Shown in pieces: positions 1 to 8,290 of a stretch of DNA of 30,836 nucleotides (positions are counted from its first letter, which is position 1; each line of letters begins with the position of its first letter). The stretch is taken from the NCBI GenBank assembly GCA_963593765.1, contig CAVBBU010000008.1, forward strand, positions 1 through 30,836. The letters run 5' to 3'. The notes under the pieces are model-generated. The model had not been told where the DNA came from, searched no databases, and saw nothing but the letters and a program-made list of their open reading frames with translations. The position numbers and the translations under genes were made by a program. Source of the stretch: CAVBBU01 sp963593765 (GTDB lineage Bacteria > Bacillota > Clostridia > Lachnospirales > Lachnospiraceae).

Positions 1-38
1 CTCCCACCGACATGCGAGCATGCCGTGGAAGATGAGTT

Positions 39-67
39 TTGACACTGTAACCAACATTATATATTTT
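39..67 (+). promoter_or_regulatory. Possible upstream promoter of groESL
   Basis: TTGACA at 39-44, a 17-base spacer, and TATTTT at 62-67 fit a vegetative sigma-A promoter. It lies upstream of the CIRCE operator, so transcripts starting here would carry CIRCE in their leader. A better-placed promoter lies at 129-157, so this one is secondary. Confidence 0.35.
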
Positions 68-114
68 TTACCATATAAAGGCAAGCAAAGGGAGGAAACA
101 AAATTTTCTAAAAA

Positions 115-141
115 TTAGCACTCATATCTTGACAGTGCTAA
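115..141 (+). promoter_or_regulatory. CIRCE operator (HrcA binding site) of groESL
   Basis: TTAGCACTC (115-123), nine bases, then CAGTGCTAA (133-141). The CIRCE consensus is TTAGCACTC-N9-GAGTGCTAA, so only one base differs (C for G at 133). CIRCE is the binding site of the heat-shock repressor HrcA upstream of groESL and dnaK operons in Firmicutes. The site lies 64 bases before groES and overlaps the -35 box of the proximal promoter, which fits repression by blocking RNA polymerase. hrcA itself is not in this window. Confidence 0.93.
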
Positions 142-157
142 CAACTGGTGTTATAAC
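129..157 (+). promoter_or_regulatory. Main sigma-A promoter of groESL, overlapping CIRCE
   Basis: TTGACA (129-134), a 17-base spacer, TATAAC (152-157). The consensus -35 box lies inside CIRCE, with its last two bases in the right arm. The predicted start is near 164, leaving about 40 leader bases before groES and its ribosome site AAGGAGG at 188-194. Confidence 0.7.
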
Positions 158-204
158 ATACTTATCATTTTAGGAATGTAATATACTAAGGAGGTTGGAT
201 ATAT

Positions 205-489
205 ATGAAATTAGTACCATTATTTGACAGAGTAGTGCTTAAGCAGCTGGTAGCAGAGGAGACAACTAAGTCAGGAATAGTTCTTCCTGGACAGGACAAG
301 GAGGTTCCTTCACAGGCAGAGGTTGTTGCTGTAGGACCAGGCGGAGTTATAGATGGTAAGGAAGTTAAGATGCAGGTTAAGAAAAAGGATAGAGTTATTT
401 ATTCTAAGTATGCCGGCACAGAGGTAGAGCTTGAGGGCAAGAAGTATATAGTAGTTAAGCAAAGCGATATATTAGCAGTTATAGAATAA
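205..489 (+). CDS. groES: Co-chaperonin GroES (Hsp10)
   Basis: GroES forms the heptameric lid of the GroEL cage and helps fold cytosolic proteins in an ATP-driven cycle. The 94-residue length is normal. The N-terminal VPLFDRVVLKQ and the mobile loop around residues 17-33 (EETTKSGIVLPGQDKE) are typical, followed by the beta-barrel with VVAVGPGG and a C-terminal end of the usual DILAVIE form. The start follows AAGGAGG by 10 bases. It is the first gene of a two-gene operon with groEL, 27 bases downstream, and is controlled by the CIRCE element upstream, implying heat and misfolding induction through loss of HrcA repression. Confidence 0.97.
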   Translation: MKLVPLFDRVVLKQLVAEETTKSGIVLPGQDKEVPSQAEVVAVGPGGVIDGKEVKMQVKKKDRVIYSKYAGTEVELEGKKYIVVKQSDILAVIE

Positions 490-516
490 CTTGATAGATA
501 ATGGAGGATTAAGAAG

Positions 517-2142
517 ATGGCAAAGGAAATTAAATATGGAGTAGAGGCAAGACAGGCACTAGAGCGTGGCGTAGATCAGCTTGCAGATACAGTTAGAGTA
601 ACACTAGGACCTAAGGGTAGAAACGTAGTTTTGGATAAGTCTTTTGGAGCACCGCTTATAACAAATGATGGTGTTACAATAGCAAAAGAGATTGAGCTTG
701 CAGATCCATTTGAAAATATGGGAGCACAGCTTGTAAAGGAAGTTGCTACTAAGACTAATGATGTAGCAGGTGATGGTACAACAACAGCTACAGTTCTTGC
801 ACAGGCTATGATTAATGAAGGAATGAAGAATATAACAGCTGGTGCAAATCCTATAGTTCTTAGAAAGGGTATGAAGAAGGCTACAGACAAGGCAGTAGAA
901 ACCATCGCTAAGATGAGCGAGAAGATTAAGAGCAAGGAACAGATAGCTAGAGTTGCTGCAATATCTGCTTCAGATGATGAGGTAGGTACTATGGTAGCAG
1001 ATGCTATGGAGAAGGTTACTAGCAATGGTGTTATCACTATAGAAGAGTCTAAGACAATGAAGACAGAGCTAGACCTTGTAGAAGGAATGCAGTTTGACAG
1101 AGGATATATATCTGCTTATATGTGCACAGATATGGAGAAGATGGAAGCAGACCTTGATGATCCATATATCCTTATCACAGATAAGAAGATATCTAACATT
1201 CAGGAGATCCTTCCACTACTTGAGGAGATTGTTAAGACAGGCTCTAAGCTTCTTATAATCGCTGAGGACGTAGAGGGTGAGGCACTTACAACTCTTATAG
1301 TTAATAAGCTAAGAGGAACATTTAATGTAGTAGCAGTTAAGGCACCTGGCTATGGCGACAGAAGAAAGGATATGCTTAAGGATATCGCTATACTAACAGG
1401 AGGTAGTGTTATAAGCGATGAGCTAGGTCTTGAGCTTAAGGATGCTAAGATTTCACAGCTTGGTCGTGCTAAGTCAGTTAAGGTTCAGAAGGAAAATACT
1501 GTAATAGTAGATGGACTTGGTAAGAAGAAGGATATAGATGCTAGAGTAGCACAGCTTAAGGCTCAGTATGCAGAGTCTACATCAGACTTTGATAAGGAAA
1601 AATTGCAGGAGAGAATAGCTAAGCTATCTGGTGGAGTTGCAGTAATAAGAGTTGGTGCTGCAACAGAAACTGAGATGAAGGAAGCTAAGCTTCGTATGGA
1701 GGATGCACTTAATGCTACAAGAGCTGCAGTAGAAGAAGGAATCGTTCCTGGCGGCGGCACAGCATATATCCATGCAACTAAGGAAGTAGCTAAGGTTGTA
1801 GAGACACTTGATGGCGATGAAAAGACAGGCGCAAGAATAATTCTTAAGGCACTTGAGGCACCACTGTATCGTATAGTGGAAAATGCTGGACTTGAGGGAA
1901 GTGTAGTTGTTAATCATGTTAAGGAGTCTAAGCCAGGAGTCGGCTTTGATGCATACAATGAAGAGTATGTTGATATGATTAAGGCAGGTATACTTGACCC
2001 AGCTAAGGTTACAAGATCAGCACTTCAGAACGCAACATCAGTAGCAAGCACACTGCTTACAACAGAGTCAGTAGTTGGAACAATTAAGGAGCCAGCACCA
2101 GCAGCTCCGGCACAGCCAGCTATGGGCGGTATGGGATATTAA
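517..2142 (+). CDS. groEL: Chaperonin GroEL (Hsp60)
   Basis: GroEL is the double-ring ATP-dependent chaperonin that encloses unfolded cytosolic proteins. The 541-residue length is standard. Recognisable elements include TLGPKGRNVVLDKSFG near residue 30, the ATP-site TNDGVTIAKEI around residues 49-59, GDGTTTATVLA near 86, and the late equatorial region EEGIVPGGGTAYIHA with the conserved triple glycine. The C-terminus ends in a short Gly/Met-rich tail (GGMGY), as in most GroELs. The ribosome site GGAGG (503-507) sits 9 bases before the ATG. It is co-transcribed with groES and ends in a strong hairpin terminator. No anomalies were seen. Confidence 0.98.
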   Translation: MAKEIKYGVEARQALERGVDQLADTVRVTLGPKGRNVVLDKSFGAPLITNDGVTIAKEIELADPFENMGAQLVKEVATKTNDVAGDGTTTATVLAQAMINEGMKNITAGANPIVLRKGMKKATDKAVETIAKMSEKIKSKEQIARVAAISASDDEVGTMVADAMEKVTSNGVITIEESKTMKTELDLVEGMQFDRGYISAYMCTDMEKMEADLDDPYILITDKKISNIQEILPLLEEIVKTGSKLLIIAEDVEGEALTTLIVNKLRGTFNVVAVKAPGYGDRRKDMLKDIAILTGGSVISDELGLELKDAKISQLGRAKSVKVQKENTVIVDGLGKKKDIDARVAQLKAQYAESTSDFDKEKLQERIAKLSGGVAVIRVGAATETEMKEAKLRMEDALNATRAAVEEGIVPGGGTAYIHATKEVAKVVETLDGDEKTGARIILKALEAPLYRIVENAGLEGSVVVNHVKESKPGVGFDAYNEEYVDMIKAGILDPAKVTRSALQNATSVASTLLTTESVVGTIKEPAPAAPAQPAMGGMGY

Positions 2143-2160
2143 TTTAATGATATTATAGAT

Positions 2161-2203
2161 AAAAAAAGAGCTATTAGTGAGATTTCACTAGCAGCTCTTT
2201 TTT
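2161..2203. terminator. Bidirectional terminator between groEL and lepB
   Basis: A run of A's followed by GAGCT, then a stem including TAGTGA/TCACTA around a short loop, then AGCTC and six or more T's. Both ends carry A/T tracts, so it can work for groEL on the plus strand and for lepB on the minus strand; the two genes converge with only 66 bases between them. Confidence 0.88.
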
Positions 2204-2208
2204 GCGTA

Positions 2209-2856
2209 TTATTCGGCATTAGATGAAAATCGAAGCGACTTAGGCTTCGGGAAATATACAAACTCTGCCTTTGCAACTATCTTTTCCTTCTTTACGTAGG
2301 TATTTGCCCAGTATCTGGCATCCCTTGAATTATTTCTATTATCACCCATGCAAAAGTACGAATCCTCTGGCACCTCAAAGGTTAAACCATTCTCATCATC
2401 ACTTACAACCATAGGCTCCTTTATATACGGCTCATCGAGTGCGGTGTCATTGACCTCTACATGCCCTACCTTTGTATTAGCATCATCCTGAACTAGCTTA
2501 ACTGTATCGCCTGGGACACCTATAACTCTTTTTACAAAATATATGTCTTCATCATCAGGCCATCTAAATATAATTATATCTCCATACTTCGGATCGGAGA
2601 ACTTATATGATAGCCTAGAACCAAATATCCTAGAGCCTGTTGCTATGGTATTTTCCATAGAGCCGGAAGGCACCTCGGAATTAGCTATAATAAATGTATT
2701 AAGCACAAATGCAATAAGTATAGCCGCAGCGACAACCTCAAGCCAGCTTATAGCCTCGTTAAAGAAGCTGTGCTTTTTTGAAAGCTCTTTATCAAGCTCC
2801 TCATTTGCATTTTTGTAATGAGTTTCTTCCATATTAATATCATCTGTATGCTTCAT
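2209..2856 (-). CDS. lepB: Type I signal peptidase
   Basis: This membrane serine protease removes signal peptides from exported proteins on the outer face of the membrane. The Ser/Lys dyad is clear: Ser in PSGSMENT (residue 66) and Lys in YFVKRVIGVPGD (residue 109). A single membrane segment covers about residues 36-58, and the C-terminal box GDNRNNSRDARYW is typical, as is the single-anchor Firmicute topology. I chose the ATG at 2856 because GAAAGG lies 11 bases upstream; an in-frame ATG at 2877 would add seven residues but has no ribosome site. The N-terminal cytoplasmic part is acidic and lysine-rich. It is divergent from mscS and convergent with groEL. Confidence 0.95.
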   Translation of the reverse strand: MKHTDDINMEETHYKNANEELDKELSKKHSFFNEAISWLEVVAAAILIAFVLNTFIIANSEVPSGSMENTIATGSRIFGSRLSYKFSDPKYGDIIIFRWPDDEDIYFVKRVIGVPGDTVKLVQDDANTKVGHVEVNDTALDEPYIKEPMVVSDDENGLTFEVPEDSYFCMGDNRNNSRDARYWANTYVKKEKIVAKAEFVYFPKPKSLRFSSNAE

Positions 2857-2938
2857 AAACAATCCAACCTTTCGCATACAAATATAATATATATGCTTTT
2901 TTATAACAAGTAAAAAGCTGTGAATTTTAAGAAAAATG

Positions 2939-2967
2939 TTAGCAAAGAGCCGCTGGTATGGTAAAAT
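2939..2967 (+). promoter_or_regulatory. Possible promoter of mscS-malQ
   Basis: TTAGCA (2939-2944), 17 bases, TAAAAT (2962-2967) preceded by TGG, which resembles an extended -10. It lies about 39 bases before mscS in the region divergent from lepB. A weaker minus-strand candidate for lepB lies at about 2884-2912 (TTGTTA-N17-TATATT on that strand). Confidence 0.45.
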
Positions 2968-3005
2968 TGCCCTGTTAAACTAAAATAAAAGGGGACGAAA
3001 ATGCT

Positions 3006-3830
3006 ATGGATATGGAAAAGAATTTAGATTTGTTTTTGGAGCTTTTACCAGTGGTAGGATATATGGCAGTTCAGCTTATAATAATTCTTCTTATAATTCT
3101 TGTTGGAAGAAAGCTTATAAAAATGCTTTGCGGTTGGACAAGCAAGGGACTTTCAAAGGTAGATGCAGATGCAGGCATAAAGAAGTTTTTGGTTTCGATT
3201 ATTAGAGTAGCATGCTACGTATTGCTAATATTTATTATAGCTGACAGACTAGGCGTAAGTACGGCTTCATTGGTTGCAGTCCTTGGCTCTGCAGGCATAG
3301 CTATAGGCCTTGCACTTCAGGGAAGCCTTGCTAATCTTGCCGGAGGCATACTTATACTTTTTATGAAGCCATTTGCAGTAGGAGATTATATTATATTTTC
3401 TAATGGAGAGGGCACAGTCAAGTCAATAGATATAATATATACAACTATAGTTACAGCGGATAATAAGGTTATAACAGTACCGAATGGGAGCCTATCTAAC
3501 GGAGTTACAACTAATGTTACTAAGCTTGATTATAGAAGAATAGATCTAACTGTAGGCATAAGCTATGGCTCGGATATTAAAAAAGCTAAGGATATTATGA
3601 GAGAGATATATGAAAATGAAGCTCTTATAATTAATGATAAGGGGATAGAGGTATACGTAGACAGCCTTAGCGATAGCAGCGTAGGAATAGGAGTTCGTGG
3701 CTGGGCTAAGACAGATGATTATTGGAATGCAAGATGGAATATAATAGAAAATATAAAGCTTGAATTTGATAAGAATGGTATTGAGCTTTCATTTAATCAG
3801 TTAGATATACATATGATAGGGGAGAAATAA
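3006..3830 (+). CDS. mscS: Small-conductance mechanosensitive channel, MscS family
   Basis: MscS channels open under membrane tension and release solutes during hypo-osmotic shock. At 274 residues it is close to E. coli MscS (286). Three hydrophobic helices are visible in the first ~125 residues. The third is the pore-lining helix, with the signature run of Gly/Ala (VLGSAGIAIGLALQGSLAN) followed by AGGILILFMKPFAVGDYI, the start of the beta domain. The C-terminal part forms the cytoplasmic vestibule. GGGGA at 2991-2995 lies 10 bases before this start; an ATG at 3012 is also possible. Its stop overlaps the malQ start by one base, so the two are co-transcribed, although their functions are not obviously linked. 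Confidence 0.93.
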   Translation: MDMEKNLDLFLELLPVVGYMAVQLIIILLIILVGRKLIKMLCGWTSKGLSKVDADAGIKKFLVSIIRVACYVLLIFIIADRLGVSTASLVAVLGSAGIAIGLALQGSLANLAGGILILFMKPFAVGDYIIFSNGEGTVKSIDIIYTTIVTADNKVITVPNGSLSNGVTTNVTKLDYRRIDLTVGISYGSDIKKAKDIMREIYENEALIINDKGIEVYVDSLSDSSVGIGVRGWAKTDDYWNARWNIIENIKLEFDKNGIELSFNQLDIHMIGEK

Positions 3831-5335
3831 TGAAAAGAGCTAGCGGAATTTTAATGCCTGTTTTTTCGCTTCCGGGCAAGTGGGGAATTGGAACCATGTC
3901 AGAGGAGGCGAGAAAATTTATATTAAAATTAGAAAGAGCAGGTCAGAGCTACTGGCAGGTGCTGCCACTTGGTCCTACGGGGTATGGAGATTCGCCTTAC
4001 CAATTAGTAAGCTCATTTGCAGGCAATCCTTATCTTATAGATTTTGAAGAACTGGTTAATGAAGGCTTGCTCGATAGAGCTGAGCTTGATAATGCAAGCT
4101 GGGGTGATAGTCAAGACCTTGTAGACTATGGAAGGCTCTGGGAGAACAAGGAGCATTTTCTATATAAGGCATATAAGAAATTCTGCGAGATAGCTTCTAA
4201 TGAAAAGAAGAATGAATATGAATTAAAAAAGGAAAAGCTTTCGGATGAAACCAAGCAATACTGCCTGTATAGTGCTATAAAAAAAGCAAGCGGATATAAG
4301 GCATGGACTGACTGGGATGAGGATATAAAGCTAGGAAGAATAGGTGCGGTTGATACTTACAGAAGAGAGCTTTCTGATGATATAGAATTTAGGCTTTGGG
4401 TGCAGGTTAGATTTTTAGGCCAATGGAAGGCGCTTAAGGAATTTGCACATGAGCACCATGTTGAGATAATAGGAGACATACCTATATATGCGGCATTTGA
4501 TTCTGCTGATGCATGGGCAGATCCTAGTCTATTCCAATTTGATGAGCATAATAATCCTAAGGCAGTTGCAGGCTGTCCGCCTGATTATTTCTCGCCTGAT
4601 GGACAGCTCTGGGGGAATCCTTTATACAGCTGGGAGCATCATAAGCAAACAGGATATAAGTGGTGGATGGATAGAATGGAATTTGCACTGACCCTGTATG
4701 ATTATGTGCGTATAGACCACTTTAGAGGCTTTGATGAATATTATTCTATTCCGGCCGGGGATGCTACTGCCAGAAATGGCAAGTGGGAAAAAGGACCAGG
4801 AATGGATATATTCGATTGCATGAAAAAGCATTTTGAGGGCAGGTATGAAAGCCTTCCTATTATTGCAGAGGACCTAGGTCTGCTTACGGATTCCGTAAAG
4901 GAGCTTCTTGAAAGGTCAGGCTTTCCGGGAATGAGAGTTATAGAATTTGCATATGATTCAGATTCGGCAAATCTATATCTGCCGCATAACTATAATAGAA
5001 ATACTGTTGTATATACAGGGACTCATGATAACTGTCCGCTAAAGGGCTGGTTAGATACTATGTCTGATTATGCAAAGGGGAGAATGATTTCTTATCAGGG
5101 AAGTGAATATACACCAAAGGATAAGCTACACCTAGACTGCATAAGAACAGCCTTAGCCTCTGTTGCAGATACAGCTATAGTTCCTATGCAGGATTATCTG
5201 GGACTTGGAAATGAAGCAAGGCTTAATACTCCGGGAAGCTTTGGAGATAACTGGAGGTGGCGACTTAAGGAAGGACAGTTTGGTGATGAGCTTGCTGATT
5301 ACTGTAATAGGATGAGTAAGATGTACTCGAGATAG
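3830..5335 (+). CDS. malQ: 4-alpha-glucanotransferase (amylomaltase)
   Basis: This GH77 enzyme moves 1,4-alpha-glucan segments between malto-oligosaccharides and releases glucose in maltodextrin and glycogen metabolism in the cytoplasm. At 501 residues it has the bacterial short-form length. Family motifs appear in order: SYWQVLPLGPTGYGDSPYQ near residue 40, GDIPIYAAFDSADAW, VRIDHFRGFDEYY with the catalytic Asp, IAEDLG with the acid/base Glu, FAYDSDSANLYLPHNY, and VYTGTHDN with the third catalytic Asp. The start overlaps the mscS stop (TAATG). No other maltodextrin gene is adjacent, so it looks like a stand-alone glycogen or maltodextrin enzyme. Confidence 0.96.
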   Translation: MKRASGILMPVFSLPGKWGIGTMSEEARKFILKLERAGQSYWQVLPLGPTGYGDSPYQLVSSFAGNPYLIDFEELVNEGLLDRAELDNASWGDSQDLVDYGRLWENKEHFLYKAYKKFCEIASNEKKNEYELKKEKLSDETKQYCLYSAIKKASGYKAWTDWDEDIKLGRIGAVDTYRRELSDDIEFRLWVQVRFLGQWKALKEFAHEHHVEIIGDIPIYAAFDSADAWADPSLFQFDEHNNPKAVAGCPPDYFSPDGQLWGNPLYSWEHHKQTGYKWWMDRMEFALTLYDYVRIDHFRGFDEYYSIPAGDATARNGKWEKGPGMDIFDCMKKHFEGRYESLPIIAEDLGLLTDSVKELLERSGFPGMRVIEFAYDSDSANLYLPHNYNRNTVVYTGTHDNCPLKGWLDTMSDYAKGRMISYQGSEYTPKDKLHLDCIRTALASVADTAIVPMQDYLGLGNEARLNTPGSFGDNWRWRLKEGQFGDELADYCNRMSKMYSR

Positions 5336-5401
5336 CTTGATACACTAGGCACATGATAGGTGGAAGATCCGCATGATTAGTTGCCGCCCAAAGCGTATAA
5401 T

Positions 5402-5430
5402 TTGACTTGCCACTTAATAATGTGTATAAT
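5402..5430 (+). promoter_or_regulatory. Strong sigma-A promoter for the gmk-rpoZ-rimO-pgsA-cinA run
   Basis: TTGACT (5402-5407), 17 bases, perfect TATAAT (5425-5430). It is one of the best promoter matches in the window and lies about 42 bases before gmk. The preceding stretch 5336-5401, after malQ, shows no clear terminator hairpin. Confidence 0.75.
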
Positions 5431-5471
5431 CTTTAAGTATTTATTTAATCAATTTTTTGAAGGATATTAAC

Positions 5472-6101
5472 ATGCCTAGGAAGGGACTACTTGTTGTAGT
5501 ATCAGGCTTTTCGGGTGCAGGAAAAGGCACTCTTATGAAAAAGCTTTTGTCAAAATATAATAATTATTGCTTGTCTATATCAGCAACCACTAGAGAGCCG
5601 AGAGAGGGCGAGGTAGACGGCAGAGAGTACTTTTTTATAAGTGAAGCAGAATTCGAGGATAGGATATCTAAAAGGGAATTTATAGAATATGCCAGATATG
5701 TGCAGCATTACTATGGAACTCCTAAGGATTATGTACTAGACTGCCTTGGTAAGGGTAAGGACGTACTCCTTGAGATAGAGATTCAGGGAGCTCTTAAAAT
5801 TAAGAACGAGTTTCCAGATGCACTTCTTATATTTGTTACTCCGCCAAACTGTGCTGTATTAAAGGAAAGGCTAGTAGGTCGTGGCACAGAAACTGATGAA
5901 CAGGTTAAGGCTAGACTTAAGAGGGCTGCTGAGGAGTCCGAGTGGATGGATCAGTATGATTATCTTTTGATCAATGATGACATAGACGAGGCGACAGAGG
6001 AGCTGCACAGGCTTATTTCTAGTCAGCATAATAAAATATCCTGCAATAAAGAGGTTATAAAGGCTATACAGGATGATATGATTACCAATTTTGCAAAATA
6101 A
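5472..6101 (+). CDS. gmk: Guanylate kinase
   Basis: Guanylate kinase phosphorylates GMP to GDP with ATP in guanine nucleotide synthesis and recycling. The P-loop SGFSGAGKGT is at residues 11-20. The GMP-binding region follows with SATTREPREGEVDGREYFF and the EYARYVQHYYGTP segment, then DVLLEIEIQGA and LIFVTPP. At 209 residues it is of normal size. I chose ATG 5472 because AAGG lies 8 bases upstream; a TTG at 5457 would add five residues. It leads a run with rpoZ 16 bases downstream, a gmk-rpoZ pairing common in Firmicutes and Proteobacteria. Confidence 0.95.
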   Translation: MPRKGLLVVVSGFSGAGKGTLMKKLLSKYNNYCLSISATTREPREGEVDGREYFFISEAEFEDRISKREFIEYARYVQHYYGTPKDYVLDCLGKGKDVLLEIEIQGALKIKNEFPDALLIFVTPPNCAVLKERLVGRGTETDEQVKARLKRAAEESEWMDQYDYLLINDDIDEATEELHRLISSQHNKISCNKEVIKAIQDDMITNFAK

Positions 6102-6117
6102 TTTAGGAGGCTTTAAG

Positions 6118-6360
6118 ATGCTACATCCATCATATACAGATTTGATAAATGTCGCTAATAGCGACGTAGAGCAGGGCGAACAGCCAGTTGTAAAAAGCAG
6201 ATATTCCATTGTTATTGCTACAGCTAAGAGAGCAAGACAGCTAGTAGATGGTGAGGAGGCATATGTTCCTTCCTATGGCAAGAAGCCGCTGTCTGTTGCT
6301 ATCGAGGAACTGTACAAGCAAAAAATCAAGATAGTTAATGACGACAATCAGGAAATTTAA
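6118..6360 (+). CDS. rpoZ: RNA polymerase omega subunit
   Basis: Omega is the small RNA polymerase subunit that helps the beta-prime subunit fold and assemble. The 80-residue product begins MLHPSYTDLIN and contains the family core SRYSIVIATAKRARQL, followed by SVAIEEL and a K-rich segment. The ATG at 6118 is preceded by AGGAGG (6105-6110), which decides the start over the in-frame ATG at 6091 inside the end of gmk. The gene sits between gmk and rimO and is followed by a hairpin. Confidence 0.92.
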   Translation: MLHPSYTDLINVANSDVEQGEQPVVKSRYSIVIATAKRARQLVDGEEAYVPSYGKKPLSVAIEELYKQKIKIVNDDNQEI

Positions 6361-6368
6361 ATTTTTCA

Positions 6369-6395
6369 GCCATCTTTCCTTTGGAAGATGGCTTT
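6369..6395 (+). terminator. Hairpin between rpoZ and rimO, weak terminator or attenuator
   Basis: GCCATCTT (6369-6376) pairs with AAGATGGC (6385-6392), with CC/GG further closing the loop and TTTAT after the stem. The stem is strong but the T tract is short, so partial termination or RNA processing is more likely than full termination. Confidence 0.5.
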
Positions 6396-6426
6396 ATATC
6401 TATATAGAAACATAGGGAGCGAAAAC

Positions 6427-7749
6427 ATGAACATATGCATGATTTCACTTGGATGTGATAAAAATCTAGTTGATTCTGAAATGATGCTGGGCTTTACAAG
6501 CAAGCATGGATATACATATACAGATGATACTAATGCTGCAGATATAATTATTATTAACACCTGCTGCTTTATACTTGATGCGAAGGAAGAAAGCATAGAT
6601 GCTATTTTAGAAATGTCAAAGCTAAAAAAGGATGGCAGGCTAAAGTGTCTTATAGTAACAGGCTGCATGGCACAAAGGTATAAAAAAGAGATAATAGATG
6701 AAATTCCAGAGGTAGATGCAGTCGTTGGTACGTCTTCCTACGACCATATATGTGATATTATAGATGGTGTTATAAATGGGAAAAAGGAGCTTGTGTTTGA
6801 GGATCTTAACAGGCTTCCTGCTGCAGCTCCAAATAGAATGGTATCTACAGGTGGTTGGTATGCTTATCTTAAGATAGCAGAGGGCTGTGATAAGCATTGC
6901 ACATATTGCATTATCCCAAGTCTTAGAGGCAGCTATAGAAGCTATCCAAAGGATATACTTTTAGAGCAGGCAAGGCAGATGGCAGATGCAGGAGTTAAGG
7001 AGCTTATACTGGTTGCACAGGAGACTACTGTTTATGGCAAGGATATAGATGGCAGGAAGCATTTGCCAGAATTATTACATGAGCTATGTAGGATAAATGG
7101 TATAGAATGGATAAGAATATTATATTGCTATCCTGAGGAGATAACAGACGAGCTTATAGATACTATAGCAGCAGAGGATAAGATATGTAACTATCTTGAT
7201 ATACCAGTGCAATCCGGCAGCGATGAAATACTTAAAAGAATGGGAAGACTAACATCGTCAGAAGAGCTTGCTAATAACATAACAAAGCTAAGAAAGAAAA
7301 TTCCTGATATAATACTTAGGACTACTCTTATAAGTGGATTCCCAGGTGAGACTAATGAGCATTTTAATGAAACATTGGACTTTGTTAAAAAGATGAAGTT
7401 TGAAAGGCTTGGAGTATTTGCATATTCAGCAGAGGAGGGTACGCCGGCATCTGGCTTTGCTAATCAGATAGAAGAGTCGGTAAAGCAGGATAGAAGAGAT
7501 GCTATAATGAGCCTTCAGCAGGGCATATCTAGTGATTTTCTTAAAAAGCAGATAGGAAAAACACTAAGAGTTTTGATAGAGGGCAAGATAGCTGATGAGG
7601 ATGCATATATAGGTCGAAGCTATATGGATGCACCAGGAGTAGATGGCTCGATATTTGTTCAGTACAGTGGCGAGCTATTATCCGGAGATTTTGTAAATGT
7701 TAAAATCACAGGCTCATCAGAATATGATTTGATAGGAGAGCTTATATGA
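6427..7749 (+). CDS. rimO: Ribosomal protein S12 methylthiotransferase RimO
   Basis: RimO is a radical SAM enzyme that adds a methylthio group to an aspartate of ribosomal protein S12. Three N-terminal cysteines (C10, C46, C80) would bind the auxiliary cluster, and C154, C158 and C161 in EGCDKHCTYC form the CX3CX2C radical SAM site. The start MNICMISLGCDKNLVDSE separates RimO from MiaB. A TRAM domain covers the last ~65 residues. At 440 residues it is of normal size. I chose ATG 6427 because AGGGAG lies upstream; an in-frame ATG at 6388 lies in the preceding hairpin. Its last four bases overlap the pgsA start (ATGA). Confidence 0.95.
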   Translation: MNICMISLGCDKNLVDSEMMLGFTSKHGYTYTDDTNAADIIIINTCCFILDAKEESIDAILEMSKLKKDGRLKCLIVTGCMAQRYKKEIIDEIPEVDAVVGTSSYDHICDIIDGVINGKKELVFEDLNRLPAAAPNRMVSTGGWYAYLKIAEGCDKHCTYCIIPSLRGSYRSYPKDILLEQARQMADAGVKELILVAQETTVYGKDIDGRKHLPELLHELCRINGIEWIRILYCYPEEITDELIDTIAAEDKICNYLDIPVQSGSDEILKRMGRLTSSEELANNITKLRKKIPDIILRTTLISGFPGETNEHFNETLDFVKKMKFERLGVFAYSAEEGTPASGFANQIEESVKQDRRDAIMSLQQGISSDFLKKQIGKTLRVLIEGKIADEDAYIGRSYMDAPGVDGSIFVQYSGELLSGDFVNVKITGSSEYDLIGELI

Positions 7750-8288
7750 ATTTACCAAACAGGCTAACCGTACTTAGAGTGCTGCTTATTCCATTTTTTG
7801 TTTTCTTTCTTTTATATGAGAGCGGAGAGATATATATTTATAGAATGATAGCACTTGCTATATTTTGCATTGCAAGCTTTACAGATTACCTAGATGGCTC
7901 TATCGCCAGAAAATATAATCTTATAACTAACTTTGGAAAGTTTATGGATCCCTTGGCAGATAAGCTTTTGGTTTGCTCGGCACTTATATGTATGGTTGAA
8001 CTAGGGCAGCTTCGGGCATGGATAGTTATAATTATCATTGCAAGGGAATTTATCATAAGCGGCTTTAGATTAGTTGCTTCCGATAACGGAATAGTAATAG
8101 CTGCCAGCTACTGGGGTAAGTTTAAAACTGTTTCGCAGATGCTAACTATTATTCTTCTTATACTTAATATAAGCTCGCTTGCTACTATTACTAATATTAT
8201 GATAGCTGTTATGACAGCACTTACATTGATATCGTTATGTGATTATATAATTAAGAATCACAGGGTTCTTACAGAAGGGAAAATGTAG
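7746..8288 (+). CDS. pgsA: CDP-diacylglycerol-glycerol-3-phosphate 3-phosphatidyltransferase
   Basis: PgsA makes phosphatidylglycerol phosphate, the precursor of phosphatidylglycerol and cardiolipin, in the membrane. The CDP-alcohol phosphotransferase motif is complete: D47, D50-G51, A54-R55, G64, D68 and D72. The 180-residue protein has several hydrophobic segments, and its N-terminal NLPNRLTVLRVLLIPFF is typical. The start overlaps the rimO stop by four bases, indicating translational coupling. The rimO-pgsA-cinA order is common in Firmicutes. Confidence 0.95.
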   Translation: MNLPNRLTVLRVLLIPFFVFFLLYESGEIYIYRMIALAIFCIASFTDYLDGSIARKYNLITNFGKFMDPLADKLLVCSALICMVELGQLRAWIVIIIIAREFIISGFRLVASDNGIVIAASYWGKFKTVSQMLTIILLILNISSLATITNIMIAVMTALTLISLCDYIIKNHRVLTEGKM

Positions 8289-8290
8289 CT

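Noticed and set aside
1..28. Short inverted repeat CCAC...CATG/CATG...GTGG at the left edge
   Set aside because: The pairing is broken and short, there is no T tract, and the upstream context is missing, so no role can be assigned.
3001..3003. ATG at 3001 as the mscS start
   Set aside because: It is out of frame and meets a stop within a few codons.
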